In this document: one piece after another, positions 34,339 through 45,900 of the stretch
Numbering within the stretch: position 1 is the stretch's first letter
Layout: every line of letters starts with the position of its first letter
Assembly: GCF_009870125.1 (NCBI RefSeq)
Contig: NC_046679.1
Span: 24,738,001 to 24,802,000 of the forward strand
Direction of reading: 5' to 3'
Length of the DNA stretch: 64,000 nucleotides
From: Drosophila pseudoobscura
Lineage: Eukaryota; Arthropoda; Insecta; Diptera; Drosophilidae
The notes under the pieces: generated by a model
Databases searched by the model: none
What the model saw: the letters and a program-made list of their open reading frames with translations, nothing else
Told to the model about the DNA's origin: nothing
Program-made: the position numbers and the translations under genes

Positions 34339-37300
34339 CTACACGAAGTACATAGGATTCGTCTTCATGAAGTCTGGAACAATCAAACGCTTTGCGTACT
34401 CCTCCTGTGGAGAACGGAACATGGTGGAGCTGGAAGAAAAGCGGTCAAGATATTAGTCAAGACGTTATCAGAACGAATATATGAAACAATAATAGTATTA
34501 ATATCGCACCCAGTGAGGTAGACACGTCCACGTGCCGCAGCCAAATGTGCCAAATATGCCGGAGCCGGATAAGACACTGCGCGGTTGCAACGAGGAAACA
34601 TGTGACAAAGATTGAATGTCAATTGCTGCAGTACATCAATATCCAAGTTGCCCGTATTCTCAATTACGCTGTAACGCGTCGGCTTGGCCGTCCCCTGATT
34701 CGCCTGATGGCTGACCATGAAGAACTCCATCTCATTGGGATGGACAATGGTGCGATCGACGACGGTTCCCGGATCGACATTGTTCAACTGGTTGTATTGC
34801 GATGGAGCTCCGCTCGGAAAGAAGCGCGTATGATGCCGCTTAACTACAATGACGCAGCAAATCTTGGGTTTAATGTGCATCTGAAAGGCGAACGGTCGAG
34901 TAGCGATTGAAAATGACAACAAAATCTGGATGCAACGGATGCAACGGATGCAACGGTACCTTGCAGCAGGCCGCAGTAATTCCTCTCAACTCTTCACTTT
35001 TGATCTTGGGGTACTGACAATCGCCGACACCATCACGGTAATAGATGATGTGCTCGGGATAGGATTTCCGGAACTGATAATAAACACGCAAGTGCTCCAG
35101 GGTTATCGACTCCATGTCCTCGATCTCCTCCAGGGTAGAGCGTTGCAAGCGATATTGCATGTTATATGAAGCCCCGAATGGATCATGGGAGGCGGCAACA
35201 CCCACCACACTGGGCATCTCCCACTGATCGGGCGACGGATGAGTCACATCGGCACCCAAAAACATTGCGTTCTTTAACAGACAGCGCGGGTCATCCCTTA
35301 GCTTGTGATTAATACCGTTCAACTTGGAATTGACCTTAAGTAGAACGTTACCAATACACTGCGGGTTGCATTTACGCTCGACTGTGATCTGCTTGAGGCA
35401 TTGCGTGAGAATGCCGTGCTTCAGCTCAGCCTTTTGCTTGACGACATCATAAGAGCGCCCGACATTTGGTATAATAACGAACACCAAATCAAATTGATTT
35501 CTTTTGAAATCGTGGAAATGAGCATCTAGTTCACGTTCGTCCTTGTAATTCCGTTTGTCGGCTTTGGTATCCAGGCACAGATTGACGGTGCGACTCTGCT
35601 GAAGAACCTGCGACGAAAATTAGTCGGTCTAGGATCGGATCTGTTTGAAATGCTGCAATGCTGCAATGCTGAAAAACTTACCATCTTCTGAAGCTCGTCC
35701 ACATACTGGTAGTTAATCTTACCGTAGAGTATGGCCCACTTATGTGGCTTCGGCTTGGGTTCAAAGAATTGCATCCGATCCATGCGCCACGAACCGTTCC
35801 TCACCGAAGCCAAATTGTTGTTTTTGTACTCAATCTGAGGCGCATTGAGCGTGCGTGTATTCACGACGATGAAGTCAGTGCCCAGGCGTATGCCAAAGTG
35901 GCTGATGGTCGGGTCTAAATTGTGCTTGAAATATTCCAGTAGGCGGACGATCTTGGCCTTCCTCTCGTTGGTTGACGTGGCAGCAAACTTAAGTATGGCC
36001 GCCACCCGAGCAGCAGTATCCTTGCGCTGCGATACGATACAGATACAGATACAGATAAAACAAATAAAAGCAGGAAACGCAGAATGATTTGGAGTGAAGG
36101 GAAGCTCCCCGCTGGGAGCTTGGAGATTTTTAACTCACCTTCATTGTCTGTCTATCGTCAATGCGACATAGTTCGATAGGCAAATAAATGTGTTTCAACG
36201 GCGGCCCAACATGCAAGCAGAGAAGGTTCGGAAACCTTAAATCATACTCCCGAGACTTGAAGTACTTTGCAACGGTCGTTTCTTTCCCATCCAGCTCAAA
36301 TGTCTGAGTGCTAGCCGGAGCCTTGGAAAGCCCGTTGACTCTGAAGACGCGAGGGGCGCTGCCAAAGCAGGCAGGCGGGTCGTAAATTATATTAATGTCA
36401 TTTAGGAATGACTCAATATCAGAACGCCTGTAGTCAAGATTTGTGCTTTTGTCAATTTTCTGCCTCTGATACTGCTCTATATAGTCAATGATCGACATGG
36501 CCTTCGGAAAGGCCTTGTGTGATATGTCCACATTAACAAACGGGCGATCGCCAAGCACGAATGTTTGATAGAGCCCAACCAGAGCTTCGTAGCCGTCTTT
36601 AAGATCAAAGGTGTTTCCGGGATCAGACCCTTTGAAGAAGGAGCGACCGGCGCGTCTAGCGGTGTTATGACAGGGAGCCGCCAACACAACCTCCAGACAC
36701 TGCAAGGCTCGCATGGGCTTATCATAAATCTTGTCCTTCATGTAGCTGCAAAAATGGAAAAATGGAAAACTGCACACATTCGGTTCAATTCGTTCAATTC
36801 GGTTCACTCACCTTCTTAGTGAGCTCAAATCGACTTCCGAGTCCTGTGTCTTCCTGAGCTCCACAGTGTAATTCAAGGTACGGCCGTGGCGATCTGTTAC
36901 CTGGACGACAAGAGGACAAGAGGACAAGAGGCAAGTTTCACTTCAAAAGCACATCAAACTCAGCGAAATATACAACACTTACCTTCATTTCTTGGCCCTG
37001 GGGGCTGCATTTTAGTTTCACAACTGAGTAGCACGATCCACGTCCATCATATGCGGCAATCGCACCGCCCAAATGTTCAACTCTGTACTGCTCAAAAGCC
37101 TGACGATAGAACTTCTTAGGACATACTGACGTGATCTTCACATCGTACTGATAGGCCACCGCAGGCATTTTATCCAAGTTAACTTCGAGATAATTAACAG
37201 ATACTTGACCTGGTTTTCCCAAAGTTCCACGTTTCATGGTGCCTGCTGGGAGTGGCGGCACCACTTTTTGGGTCTGAGGGAGCAGATTCTGCAGAGGCTG

Positions 37301-39482
37301 CAGAGGCAGACCTCGGTTCTGGGCTCTTGGCCATTTTGGGAGTTCGTCTTGCGGTTTTGGTGGACCATAGAACTGGGAGCCTCCTTGGTGTTGTTCATTG
37401 TGGCCCTGAAGACGCCGTTGTACTGTCTGCTGTTGCTGGTTCTGTTTTTCTATAGGATCGCGGTGTTGTCCGCGCTGTTGTGGAAGTTGCTGCTGCTGCT
37501 GCTGCTGCTTTCCGCCCCAGCCTTCCCCGGCCTTATCGCGCCTCTTCTGACACCTCTGTGTCTGCCATTCTCCTTGCTCCTCTTCCTGCTTCTGCTTCTG
37601 CTTCTGCAAGCCAGAGGCGGCAGGACCTCCATACGGAGGGTGAGTAACCTTGTCTCCTTCCGCAGACGCACCTGTAGCTAAGATTCGTGAAGAAGAGTGG
37701 AATAATTAATGGTAAGTAATCGATACACGGACCTGCGGTAACAAATCTAAAGCAAAACACAATACCCTCAATGGACCGCGATTTATCAAGGTCACGGTTA
37801 TTTTCTAACTAAATTTCAAAGCTTCATTGCTACCCACTTGAAATGGAAACCATCAAGTAGGCCTTTGAGTAAAATGTCAAAATTTACTAAATATTTATAC
37901 CCGATACTCAAAATGAGTATTGGGGTATATTAGATTTGTGGTAAAAGTGGATGTGTGTAACGTCCAGAAGGAATCGTTTCCGACCCCATAAAGTATATAT
38001 ATTCTTGATCAGCATCAATAGCCGAGTCGATTGAGCCATGTCTGTCTGTCCGTCTGTCCGTCTGTCCGTCCGTCCGTCCGTCCGTCTGTCCGTCTGTCCG
38101 TCCCCTTCAGCGCCTAATGCTCAAAGACTATAAGAGCTAGAGCAACGATGTTTTGGATCCAGACTTCTGTGATATGTCACTGCTCCAAAAATATTTCAAA
38201 ACTTTGCCCCGCCCACTTCCGCCCCCACAAAGGGCGAAAATCTGTGGCATCCACAATTTCGACGATACGAGAAAACTAAAAACGCAGAATCGTAGAAGAT
38301 GACTATATCTTCTAGAGTGCAAAATCTGAACCAGATCGTATAATTATTACAGCCACTCACTCTTTCTCGCTCTGTCTCACTCTAACACACAGGTTTCATG
38401 GTCGGTTTTGCCAATTGCAAAATATGAGCTCAAGGATCTCAGAACCTATAAAAGCCAGAGCAACCAAATTTGGTATCCACACTCCTGTGATATCGGACCT
38501 TGACCGTTTCATGTCCAAATTTCGCCACACCCCCTTCCGCCCCCGCAAAGCACGAAAATCTGAGGCAACCACAAATCTCAGAGACTATTAAGGCTAGAGT
38601 AACCAAATTTGGTACACACACTCCTTTAAGATGTCACTATAAAACGTATATCTCAGAATTTCGCCCCACCCCCATCCGCCCCCACAAAGGACGAAAATCT
38701 GTTGCATCCACAATATTGCAGATTTGAGAAAACTAAAAACGCAGAATCAGAGATAATGACCATATCTATTAGATTGCTGAATCTGGATCAGATCAGATCA
38801 TTTTTATAGCCAAAAGGAACAAATCAATTTGCAGTGGCTACGCAGCGCCCGACGTCACGCTCAGACTGATTTTCTGTCTCTCTCGCACGCACTCTTTGTC
38901 GTGTCGTTCAATATTAGCGGCGTCTGCCGGAGGAGAGTCATACTGACTTAGTATCGGGTATAACCGTAGAGTTGCGGTGTCCGCAGCAACTCACAACGTT
39001 CCACCTCGTTTTTTGTTAAATTCGAACGAAATATCGCGCTCTAGAGGTAGCTTTCTGATAGAAACATACCTAATTAAAACAAAAACGAAAAGTCGCGATT
39101 CATCTAGGGGTCTACTGCTATTTGGCTACATTCTGAGCAACGTATTTGGAGGCCGTATATGGCACATTCACAGAACACAGAACACAGAACTCAGGAAGGT
39201 GCAACTCATTGAAATTGCAACTCATTCCTCCCAAAACGTACATCTTAAAAGTAAACAACGTACAGCCAGGGTCGAAACAATCCTTCACTTACCTTTTAGT
39301 TGATGCTCTTGGAGGGGCTTGCCGAAGTACCGCTTGATGGTTGGTTTGCTTGGTTTTTCGGCATTCGGTTTATATTCTAATCGGAATAAATGTATTTTAT
39401 TAAACAAATTCGCATGGGTACTTTTTACTTTTCACTTTTCACTTTCAGGTTATGTATTTCACTCACTATTTTCCTTTCCCAT
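34339..39482 (-). CDS. AGO2: Argonaute-2 copy D, 979 aa, nine coding exons
   Basis: Full-length inverted Ago2. Exons (leftward): 39,467-39,482; 39,293-39,376; 36,983-37,671; 36,812-36,900; 36,139-36,745; 35,682-36,026; 34,960-35,607; 34,510-34,880; 34,339-34,429; 980 codons with stop. All splice borders and phases match copy A. PIWI residues D, D and H are kept. Arm-specific replacements are QEMK (exon 3 end) and DLRFPN (exon 5), shared with C and with the loop fragment respectively. Intron 2 is 1,621 bases instead of 498 because of a DINE-1 insertion. The likely poly(A) signal seen after A and B is deleted, so its 3' end may differ. Confidence 0.93.
37888..39013 (+). mobile_element. DINE-1 (INE-1) Helentron inside intron 2 of Ago2 copy D
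   Basis: It begins ATTTATACCCGATACTCAAA and holds the INE-1 core words (AATCGTTTCCGACCCC, TATATATTCTTGATCAGC) and a (GTCTGTCC/GTCCGTCC)n tract at 38,041-38,103. It ends GTCCGCAGCAACTCACAACG. It separates AAAATGTCAAAAT from TTTTTTGTTAAATTCGAACG, which are adjacent in copies A-C. The target is a run of T, as described for Helentrons. It is antisense to the host gene and absent from the other units. Related to 11,944-12,945. Confidence 0.8.
38041..38103. repeat. (GTCTGTCC/GTCCGTCC)n tract
   Basis: Internal tetranucleotide tract (GTCT and GTCC units) characteristic of DINE-1 elements. It is longer here than in the copy at 11,944-12,945. Confidence 0.9.
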
Positions 39483-39790
39483 TTTTATATTTTTATTTTT
39501 GTTGAATTTTATATCTGTTCCCGACGACTGAATTGTTTCGAATGACTGCAATATTTATTTCCTGTTTTCTGATGCCAAACTTTTTACTCGAAATATGTTT
39601 GACGTATAGCACTGTGCTGTGTGATCGATTCGAATAGTCTTGTGGTCGAATCTGGTAGTAAATGATTAATTTTCATTTGGTGTGCAGTTTCAACTATCCT
39701 AGAAATTCTCTAAATAACATTTTGTATACCGGGTACTCGAAGAGTTTAGGGATACGTAGGCTGCTATTTATATTTCAGACCTAACAATAA

Positions 39791-41200
39791 AAAAAAATGA
39801 ACTTATGTGCTGGAAAATGGGGTTATTTATTTTTGTAATATTTTCCATGAAGGCCTTTGGGGCCCTTTGATCTCTTTAAAACATCCATACGTCTATTGCT
39901 GATTTTGCCGTTCTCCACGCTGCTGTAGGGCGCCAGAAGTGGCGGAGTTTGTGGATGGAGTGGGAGTGGCCGTGGGCGGAGCTGGGACTCCAGTGAGTTG
40001 ATTAGGTCTGTACTGACCGCCGGTACAACAGCAGTTGCTTATTATTTTATTGAAAAACGAACAAAGTGCATCGCTTAGAACTGAAGGGCAGAGTACAACT
40101 TTACGGGGAGTCACTTCAAGAGTTCGCGACAGACATAGAGCGACTCTCACACCTGACTTATAATGATGCCCCCACCGACTTTCTGGAGAGATGCAAAGTC
40201 AATGGTTTTATAGACCGTATCAAGGATTTAGACACACGCCGCGCAATGCTACTGATCCAGAGAAAGCGTAGGAGGAAGGGTTCAGTCAACCATTGACCTG
40301 TGAAACATCACTATTGATATGCTGTCCGTCACCAAAAGTGCCCACTGTACAAGCTGAAGTGATTAATGGTATTCGACCGGAAACAACCCAATGACAAGGA
40401 GAACTCGAAGAACGTCATGGATGGAAACGAGCTGTTACTAACTTTGGACACAGGTGAATCTCATTCTATAATCAAGAGAGGTACTTAATACTTACAGGAA
40501 ATGTAGAGCCTCTGAACGGCTACAGGTGATGAGGTGATGAAAAAATATCTTAGAATTGCACATATGAGAATTTCTGCTCTGGTAAAAAGCGGACAATCTT
40601 TGGTGAAAGGATCGAGGAAGAAGGACTACAGCTCAATCCAGAGAAATGCAAATTTTTCCATCTAGTCATCTAGTACATACAGAAGTACTGATTAAGACAA
40701 ACTACTGTGTCACAAGAAGAGGACTATAAGTACCATAAGTACTATACTACCACCTGCAACAATTTCAACAGTTCAAGGGTCCAGAAGAACAGATCGCCTA
40801 ATCGATAAGGCGGTTGAATGTTCACGGTCTGAACTTAAACAAAGCATAATAGACATTCAACCAATGAATGCTCTTCCTGCAGATGAGTCGACAGATGACG
40901 AAGTCCGTAAATATCAAAAAGACGATGAGGACCTCGCAGTACTTATACATAGAGGGCCAAGAACATAATAGCAGGCCAACTCGGGATGAGATGACAAATA
41001 AAAGTCCTGTTGCAAAGGCATATTGGGCTCAGTGGATTGAACCTCTAAAACAGACGTCTATACCGAATTCGGGAAGCCATAAACGATTTATTGGTATTAC
41101 CAAAGAAACGAAACAGAGCAGTCATTGAAGAATACCACAATGGCGGTAGTGGTGCACACTTGGGCTTTAGTAGGAAAAATGCAAAGCGAAACTAAACGAA
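39791..41200 (+). pseudogene. Decayed gypsy-type LTR retrotransposon
   Basis: Remnants of successive retroelement domains in order on the plus strand. A gag-like piece lies at 40,066-40,290 (LYGESLQEFATDIERLSHLT, LERCKVNGFIDRI). A protease-like LLTLDTGESHSII is at about 40,434. A reverse-transcriptase piece EEGLQLNPEKCKFF is at about 40,615. An integrase zinc-finger-like piece EEYHNGGSGAHLGFSRK is at about 41,129. Frames are broken many times and most of pol is missing, so the element is dead. The order gag-PR-RT-IN is that of Ty3/gypsy. No LTRs were resolved. The opening 39,800-40,060 has a minus-strand P/T/S/Q-rich frame that I leave unassigned. Confidence 0.65.
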
Positions 41201-41600
41201 ATACATCTCGAGAGACTGGCACCGGGACGAAAAACCTATAGTTTAATGAAAATAGTCTGTCGAGCTCGAAAGAGCTGGCGAAAGAGAGACGTATGTATAT
41301 TCAAAGGTACTAATACTAATACTAGTACCAATAGTTCATAGCACATTATTGACCAATTGCTTTCAAACTGTGCTCTACTCGCGCAAATCGGCAGTTTGCC
41401 ACCCGGAAAAAACACAGCACTCGGACTGAACACATGTTCAACATTGCCAGCCCGTTCGAATCATTTGAATTTATTCAGACAGGTGGTAGGGCCGAAAACG
41501 AGTGACAACGGAATCATGTTCGCCGGCTTGATAGGCGCTCTGATAGATCGCCAACATTTTACTAAAGAATAGCTTTGAATAAAACCATTAGTTATTTGAT
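41201..41600. other. Linker between retroelement relic and E2f1 3' end
   Basis: Contains TAGTCTGTCGAGCTCGAAAG and a plus-strand 71-codon frame without similarity that I know, ending near AATAAAACC (41,578). It may be the 3' end or LTR of the retroelement. I cannot support more. Confidence 0.3.
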
Positions 41601-42988
41601 TTTAAAACTTTTTTTGTTTATTTTTAAGTTCTTTGTTGTTTTTTTTTTTGTCTTCTAATATGTATATTTTCTCTTCTTTTCTGGTGTTTTTTTTTGTGTT
41701 TTGGAAAGAAAAGAAAAGTACCTAACAAAATTTGTGTTTTTATTTACTTACAAAAATTAAATTACAATTATAAAGAGGTTGTGGTTTTTTCTGTTGGGTT
41801 TCTCTTTCCGTGTTTATTTGTTGTTGCTTCTTTATACAATTTCATGATTTGTTGGTTTTTTGTTGCTTTTAATGGTTTAGTTTAACTTCTAGGCGAGAGT
41901 TTAAATAGGTAAAATAGGTATTTATGTACTTGTAGTTGACTCTGTTAAGTGGTTTGCTTGTGGGATGATTTGGCTTCTAGTATGAACAAACTGCTATTGG
42001 GCCCATGTTGTGTTGTGTGTTGGTGTGTTGGTGTATTGGTGTTTATAGCTTAAATTGTATAACAATAACAAATTATTATGGTACAATAGTTTTAGCTTTA
42101 ATAATAATAATTTAAAAATCAATCCATGCAGGCCAATGAACAAATTACAGAAGAGACAACGGCTGAGTAGAGAGAAGGGGGGGGTTTCATGCGTAACTAA
42201 AAACTGTTTTAAGGGGGAGTTCTTCAGAGAGAAGTGGGGCCCAAGTTGTGTGTCTTCTTAATCTTCTTGCTCTGTTGGAAATTTTGAGGCAAATTTCAAC
42301 ATTCTTATTTTTTTTACAATTTGAAATTGATTTTCATTTTATTGTTTAGGTTCTATATATATATAGATTTTATATATATTACTAGGTTTGTTTTCTTTTT
42401 AAAAATTATGTGTGTGTGTGGTGTTTTTGTTTTTTTAGTAATTTACAGACAGTTCTAGTTCGAAATAGGTTCCTGGATGAGAGTAGGAAGTATTCGAACT
42501 TATATAAACGTGTATATCGTGTTGCCTATTCTTATACCGCTTATTCCTGATTCTCCTTCTTGCATATTTGTTTAAAGGCTAAAATTGAAATGTTGGTTTT
42601 TATAAAATGTTTGCTTATTTTTCTTTTGTGAGGCTGAGTTTTCTTCGTAGAGTAGGTTTTTTTTTTTGCTTAAATTAGTTTTGGGTTATAAATTTAAATG
42701 TATAACTTTACGCTTAAAACTTTACACACAACTTAGTTTCATTAAGTTTGCTGATTTTTGTTTTCTCTTATATATTTTGTTTTTTTTTTTGTGTTTTGTA
42801 GTTTTTGCAATTTATATAATTTAATAATAAATTTGTAATGTGCTGGTTTTGTTTTTGCTTTTTTCTTTTGTTTGCCATTTTTTGTATATAATTTTAAATT
42901 ATAAACACCCCCAGAATCCCAGAATTTTGTATATATATTTTATGATATATATGTGTGTTTGTGTGTGTGTGTGGGGATGTGTCTCCTC
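41601..42988 (-). other. E2f1: Probable E2f1 3'UTR
   Basis: AT-rich, poly-T on the plus strand, with no coding frames, immediately 3' of the E2f1 stop codon at 42,989. Minus-strand AATAAA signals (TTTATT on plus) occur near 41,618, 41,741 and 41,811, any of which could end the transcript. The extent is inferred. Confidence 0.5.
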
Positions 42989-45900
42989 TTAGGGTTCGTA
43001 GGGTTCGGAACCGAAGTCAAACAGACGATCGATACCCTCGTTTGCATTGAGCGCATACGGATACTCATTATCATCCGGCGGATTGATGGACACAAAGGCC
43101 ATATCATGGCTGAAGTCTGTAAAGAAAAGTTGTATGTAAATATCAGAACTTATTTCAATGCGATTTCGGTTCCCTTCAGTATATTCAGTATTAACACATA
43201 TATAGACAGAGAGATAGAGTAGATATAGCGAGGCGAGGCGAGGCGATGCGAGAGATGTTGTGGATGCATGTTTGAAATTCACGCCAGAGCTGAATCTCAT
43301 GGTGCTACAAAATTTCAATCGCAAAATTAACAATTGGCCCTGGAAATGGTCAGTGTTGTCAGTGCAGACCCACGAGAATTCAGTTCCAAAATGAATTTGA
43401 CACGAGGACGATATATATTTCAGACGAGGCGTCGGGATTTTTTCAACGATACATATATACAAATTTATACACAAATATTATCACATTTGTTTCTTTTTTT
43501 TTAAGTGTTTTTTGTTGGGATATGAATAGAATGAATGTACATATGTGTATGTGTGCGTGCGAGTGAATTTATGGGATGTGGAATGTATGTTAAAAAAGAA
43601 AGAATAAAAAAAAAAATGCAAATTACAACCAAAAACTCTTTATAGTACATATATGCATTACTATAACCATTTCTCAGATATAGATTATTGTTTAAGAACC
43701 ATTTTACCCAAACAAATTATGAAAACCAAAATGTTTCAATTTTGAACTGATTCTCGTTGGCCAAAATTTTGTTTGCAATCAACAAAAATAAAACAAAAAC
43801 TTAAAACTCGTACGAAAATGTTTTTGGAATTTGGGATAGGGTTTTGAGGTTACTTAAGTATAAACTTCACTTCTTTCACTTTTAAATAAAAAACTTTGGA
43901 ATTCACTTTCACTTTTAAATGTTTTTTGCGGGCTATTCACTCATGTTGGTTGGAGAGTTCACGCTCAGCAAGAACTCAGACTGTGATGTGGCTAAATGTC
44001 ACGCAGGTCACAGAATAAGTTCTTGACAAGAGGGCCTCAAATCGAGTGTTGAACGTATAGCGGTGTGTGATGCACTCACAGTTACTGTTAACGCTACAGA
44101 TTTCTCTCTCACTGTTAAACAGATCTCACCACTGTACACCATAAGTTAACTTTACAGAGAGTCGTTCCCTCAACTGTTAATAGAAACTAATGTTATTTAC
44201 ATTTAACAGTACAGAGAGAGAGGAAAGACAGAAATGTTGTTGCTTTTGCTGTTGCTGCTGTTACTGTTGCCTCATGTGATGAATGATGTACATGAATGAG
44301 CGAGCGCACGAGCAAGCACGAACACAAAGTTTACATCGCATGACGATGACAGCTGTTCTTGTGGGTTTGCAGGTGGTAGGGTGGCTTTGGTGTGGGGGGT
44401 TGTACTTACAGTCCGGGCCCATTTCATTGAAGAAAGCATCGAGGCCCTGAAGCGTAACATTGCTACTGTTGTTGCTCGCATCGCAGTCACCCATACTGGG
44501 CGGCAGAGGCAGGTTATGGCGATTTTGGATGTATAGCTGTTGATGATCCGCACTGGCGCCAGCGCCGGACAGGTTGCCGCCATAGCTGCCGCTGCCGCTG
44601 CCGCTGTGGCTCCCCTCGTTCCCAGCCACTGCCGCGAACTGCATATGCAGGGAGCCCATTGCCGAGGAGGAGGAGGAGGAAGATGCTGATGCTGTCGCTG
44701 CATCTCGGTTTGTGGCTGCTGCTGTTTCTGTTGTGGCGGCTGCATCTTCCATTGCACAATTATACATAGGCACATCGCTACGTCGTTGCTGGTGCTGTGG
44801 CTGTTGCTGTTGCTGTTGCTGCTGCTGTTGCTGCTGTTGCTGATGATGGTGGTGCGGTGGAGGTGGAGGAGGTGGCTGACTGCTCCTGCTGCCGTAGCCT
44901 ATTGTGGGAGGTTGGGAACTGCTGCTGTTATGACTATTAAGCGTAGTGGTTGCTGTGGTTGTTGCTGTGGGATGTCCCGCGGCAATTGCAGCTTCTGCTG
45001 CCGCCCGACGCCTTGTCGTGGGCGTGGTGGGAGAGGATTCGGTTAAGCTGCTAAACAGCTGCTGGATGGAGTTATGCAGCTGATGTTGATGCTGTTGCTG
45101 GCCGTACGGATGGCTGCGCACCACCGGATGGGTGAGCGTAGGCACCAGCTGTTGAAGCTCCGCTTCCACATCATCGTCTTCGGTTTGCTGGTTCTGAGGA
45201 TGATGCTGCTGCTGCTGCTGCTGCTGGGCCATCGCAATATCACAAATGTTATTATATTCAGGCTGGGAGGATTGCTGTGCAGCGGCGGCGGCCTCAATCG
45301 ATTTGCTGAGGTTACGCTGGGCCGAGCGATATGGTGTGGGACCTGTGTAGGAAAATATTAGCTCTGAGTGTGGTTGTCGTGTCCAAAGGGAGTGGATATA
45401 TCCTTACCTAACCCCTTCGTGCTTATTGCATCTATATTGTTGAAGAGCGGATCGTTCAGTCGCTGGCCGGTCAGATGGTGCAGTCGTGTCGATGTTGCGG
45501 TACGCACACACCCGGCACCCGGTGCCCCCAAGTAACCAGCGCCCGAGGCGATTGGCGAATTCTCCGGCGAATTGTCATGGCAGAGGAAGACATTGATCTC
45601 CCCGTTCTCGGCCTTCACATAAATCTCACGCGGCAACTTTGTGTTGGGCAACTGCAAAAAGGAGGAAAGAAATTATTGCAATTATTAAGAGTTTCTACAC
45701 AACAAAAACAAAAAAAAAACAACGAGAAACTAACAGATCTTTCTGGTAGTCGATGGGCGGTACCCAGGGAGGGGGGACTACAATTTTAAGCGGTCGCCGA
45801 CCGAACCGATCCATAGCGTAAGAGAAAAGAAATACAAATGAAGCTCGAGAATGAGAATGAGCAACTTTTTTTTTGTTGCCTCTCGAGTATTTTTAGAAAT

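Larger units (their letters stand above)
12948..39790. repeat. Large imperfect palindrome of Ago2 units
   Basis: Left-flank sequence from about 12,948 (TTGTTAGGTCTGAAATATAA) reappears inverted ending at about 39,790. The left arm contains tandem Ago2 units A and B (ATG-to-ATG spacing 5,404 bp). The right arm contains units D and C in inverse order. The outer boundaries coincide with INE-1-like sequence (CGGGTACTCGAAGAGT). Between the arms lies an independent inverted repeat made from a different gene. Arm sequences are nearly identical except for indels, a DINE-1 insertion in D and a 1.1-kb insertion in the right arm. Very recent duplication, ongoing arm-to-arm gene conversion, or both would explain this. 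Confidence 0.85.

Noticed and set aside
44272-45297. Several frames on both strands overlapping E2f1 exon 4
   Set aside because: They are shadow readings of the CAG/CAC-rich E2f1 coding exon.
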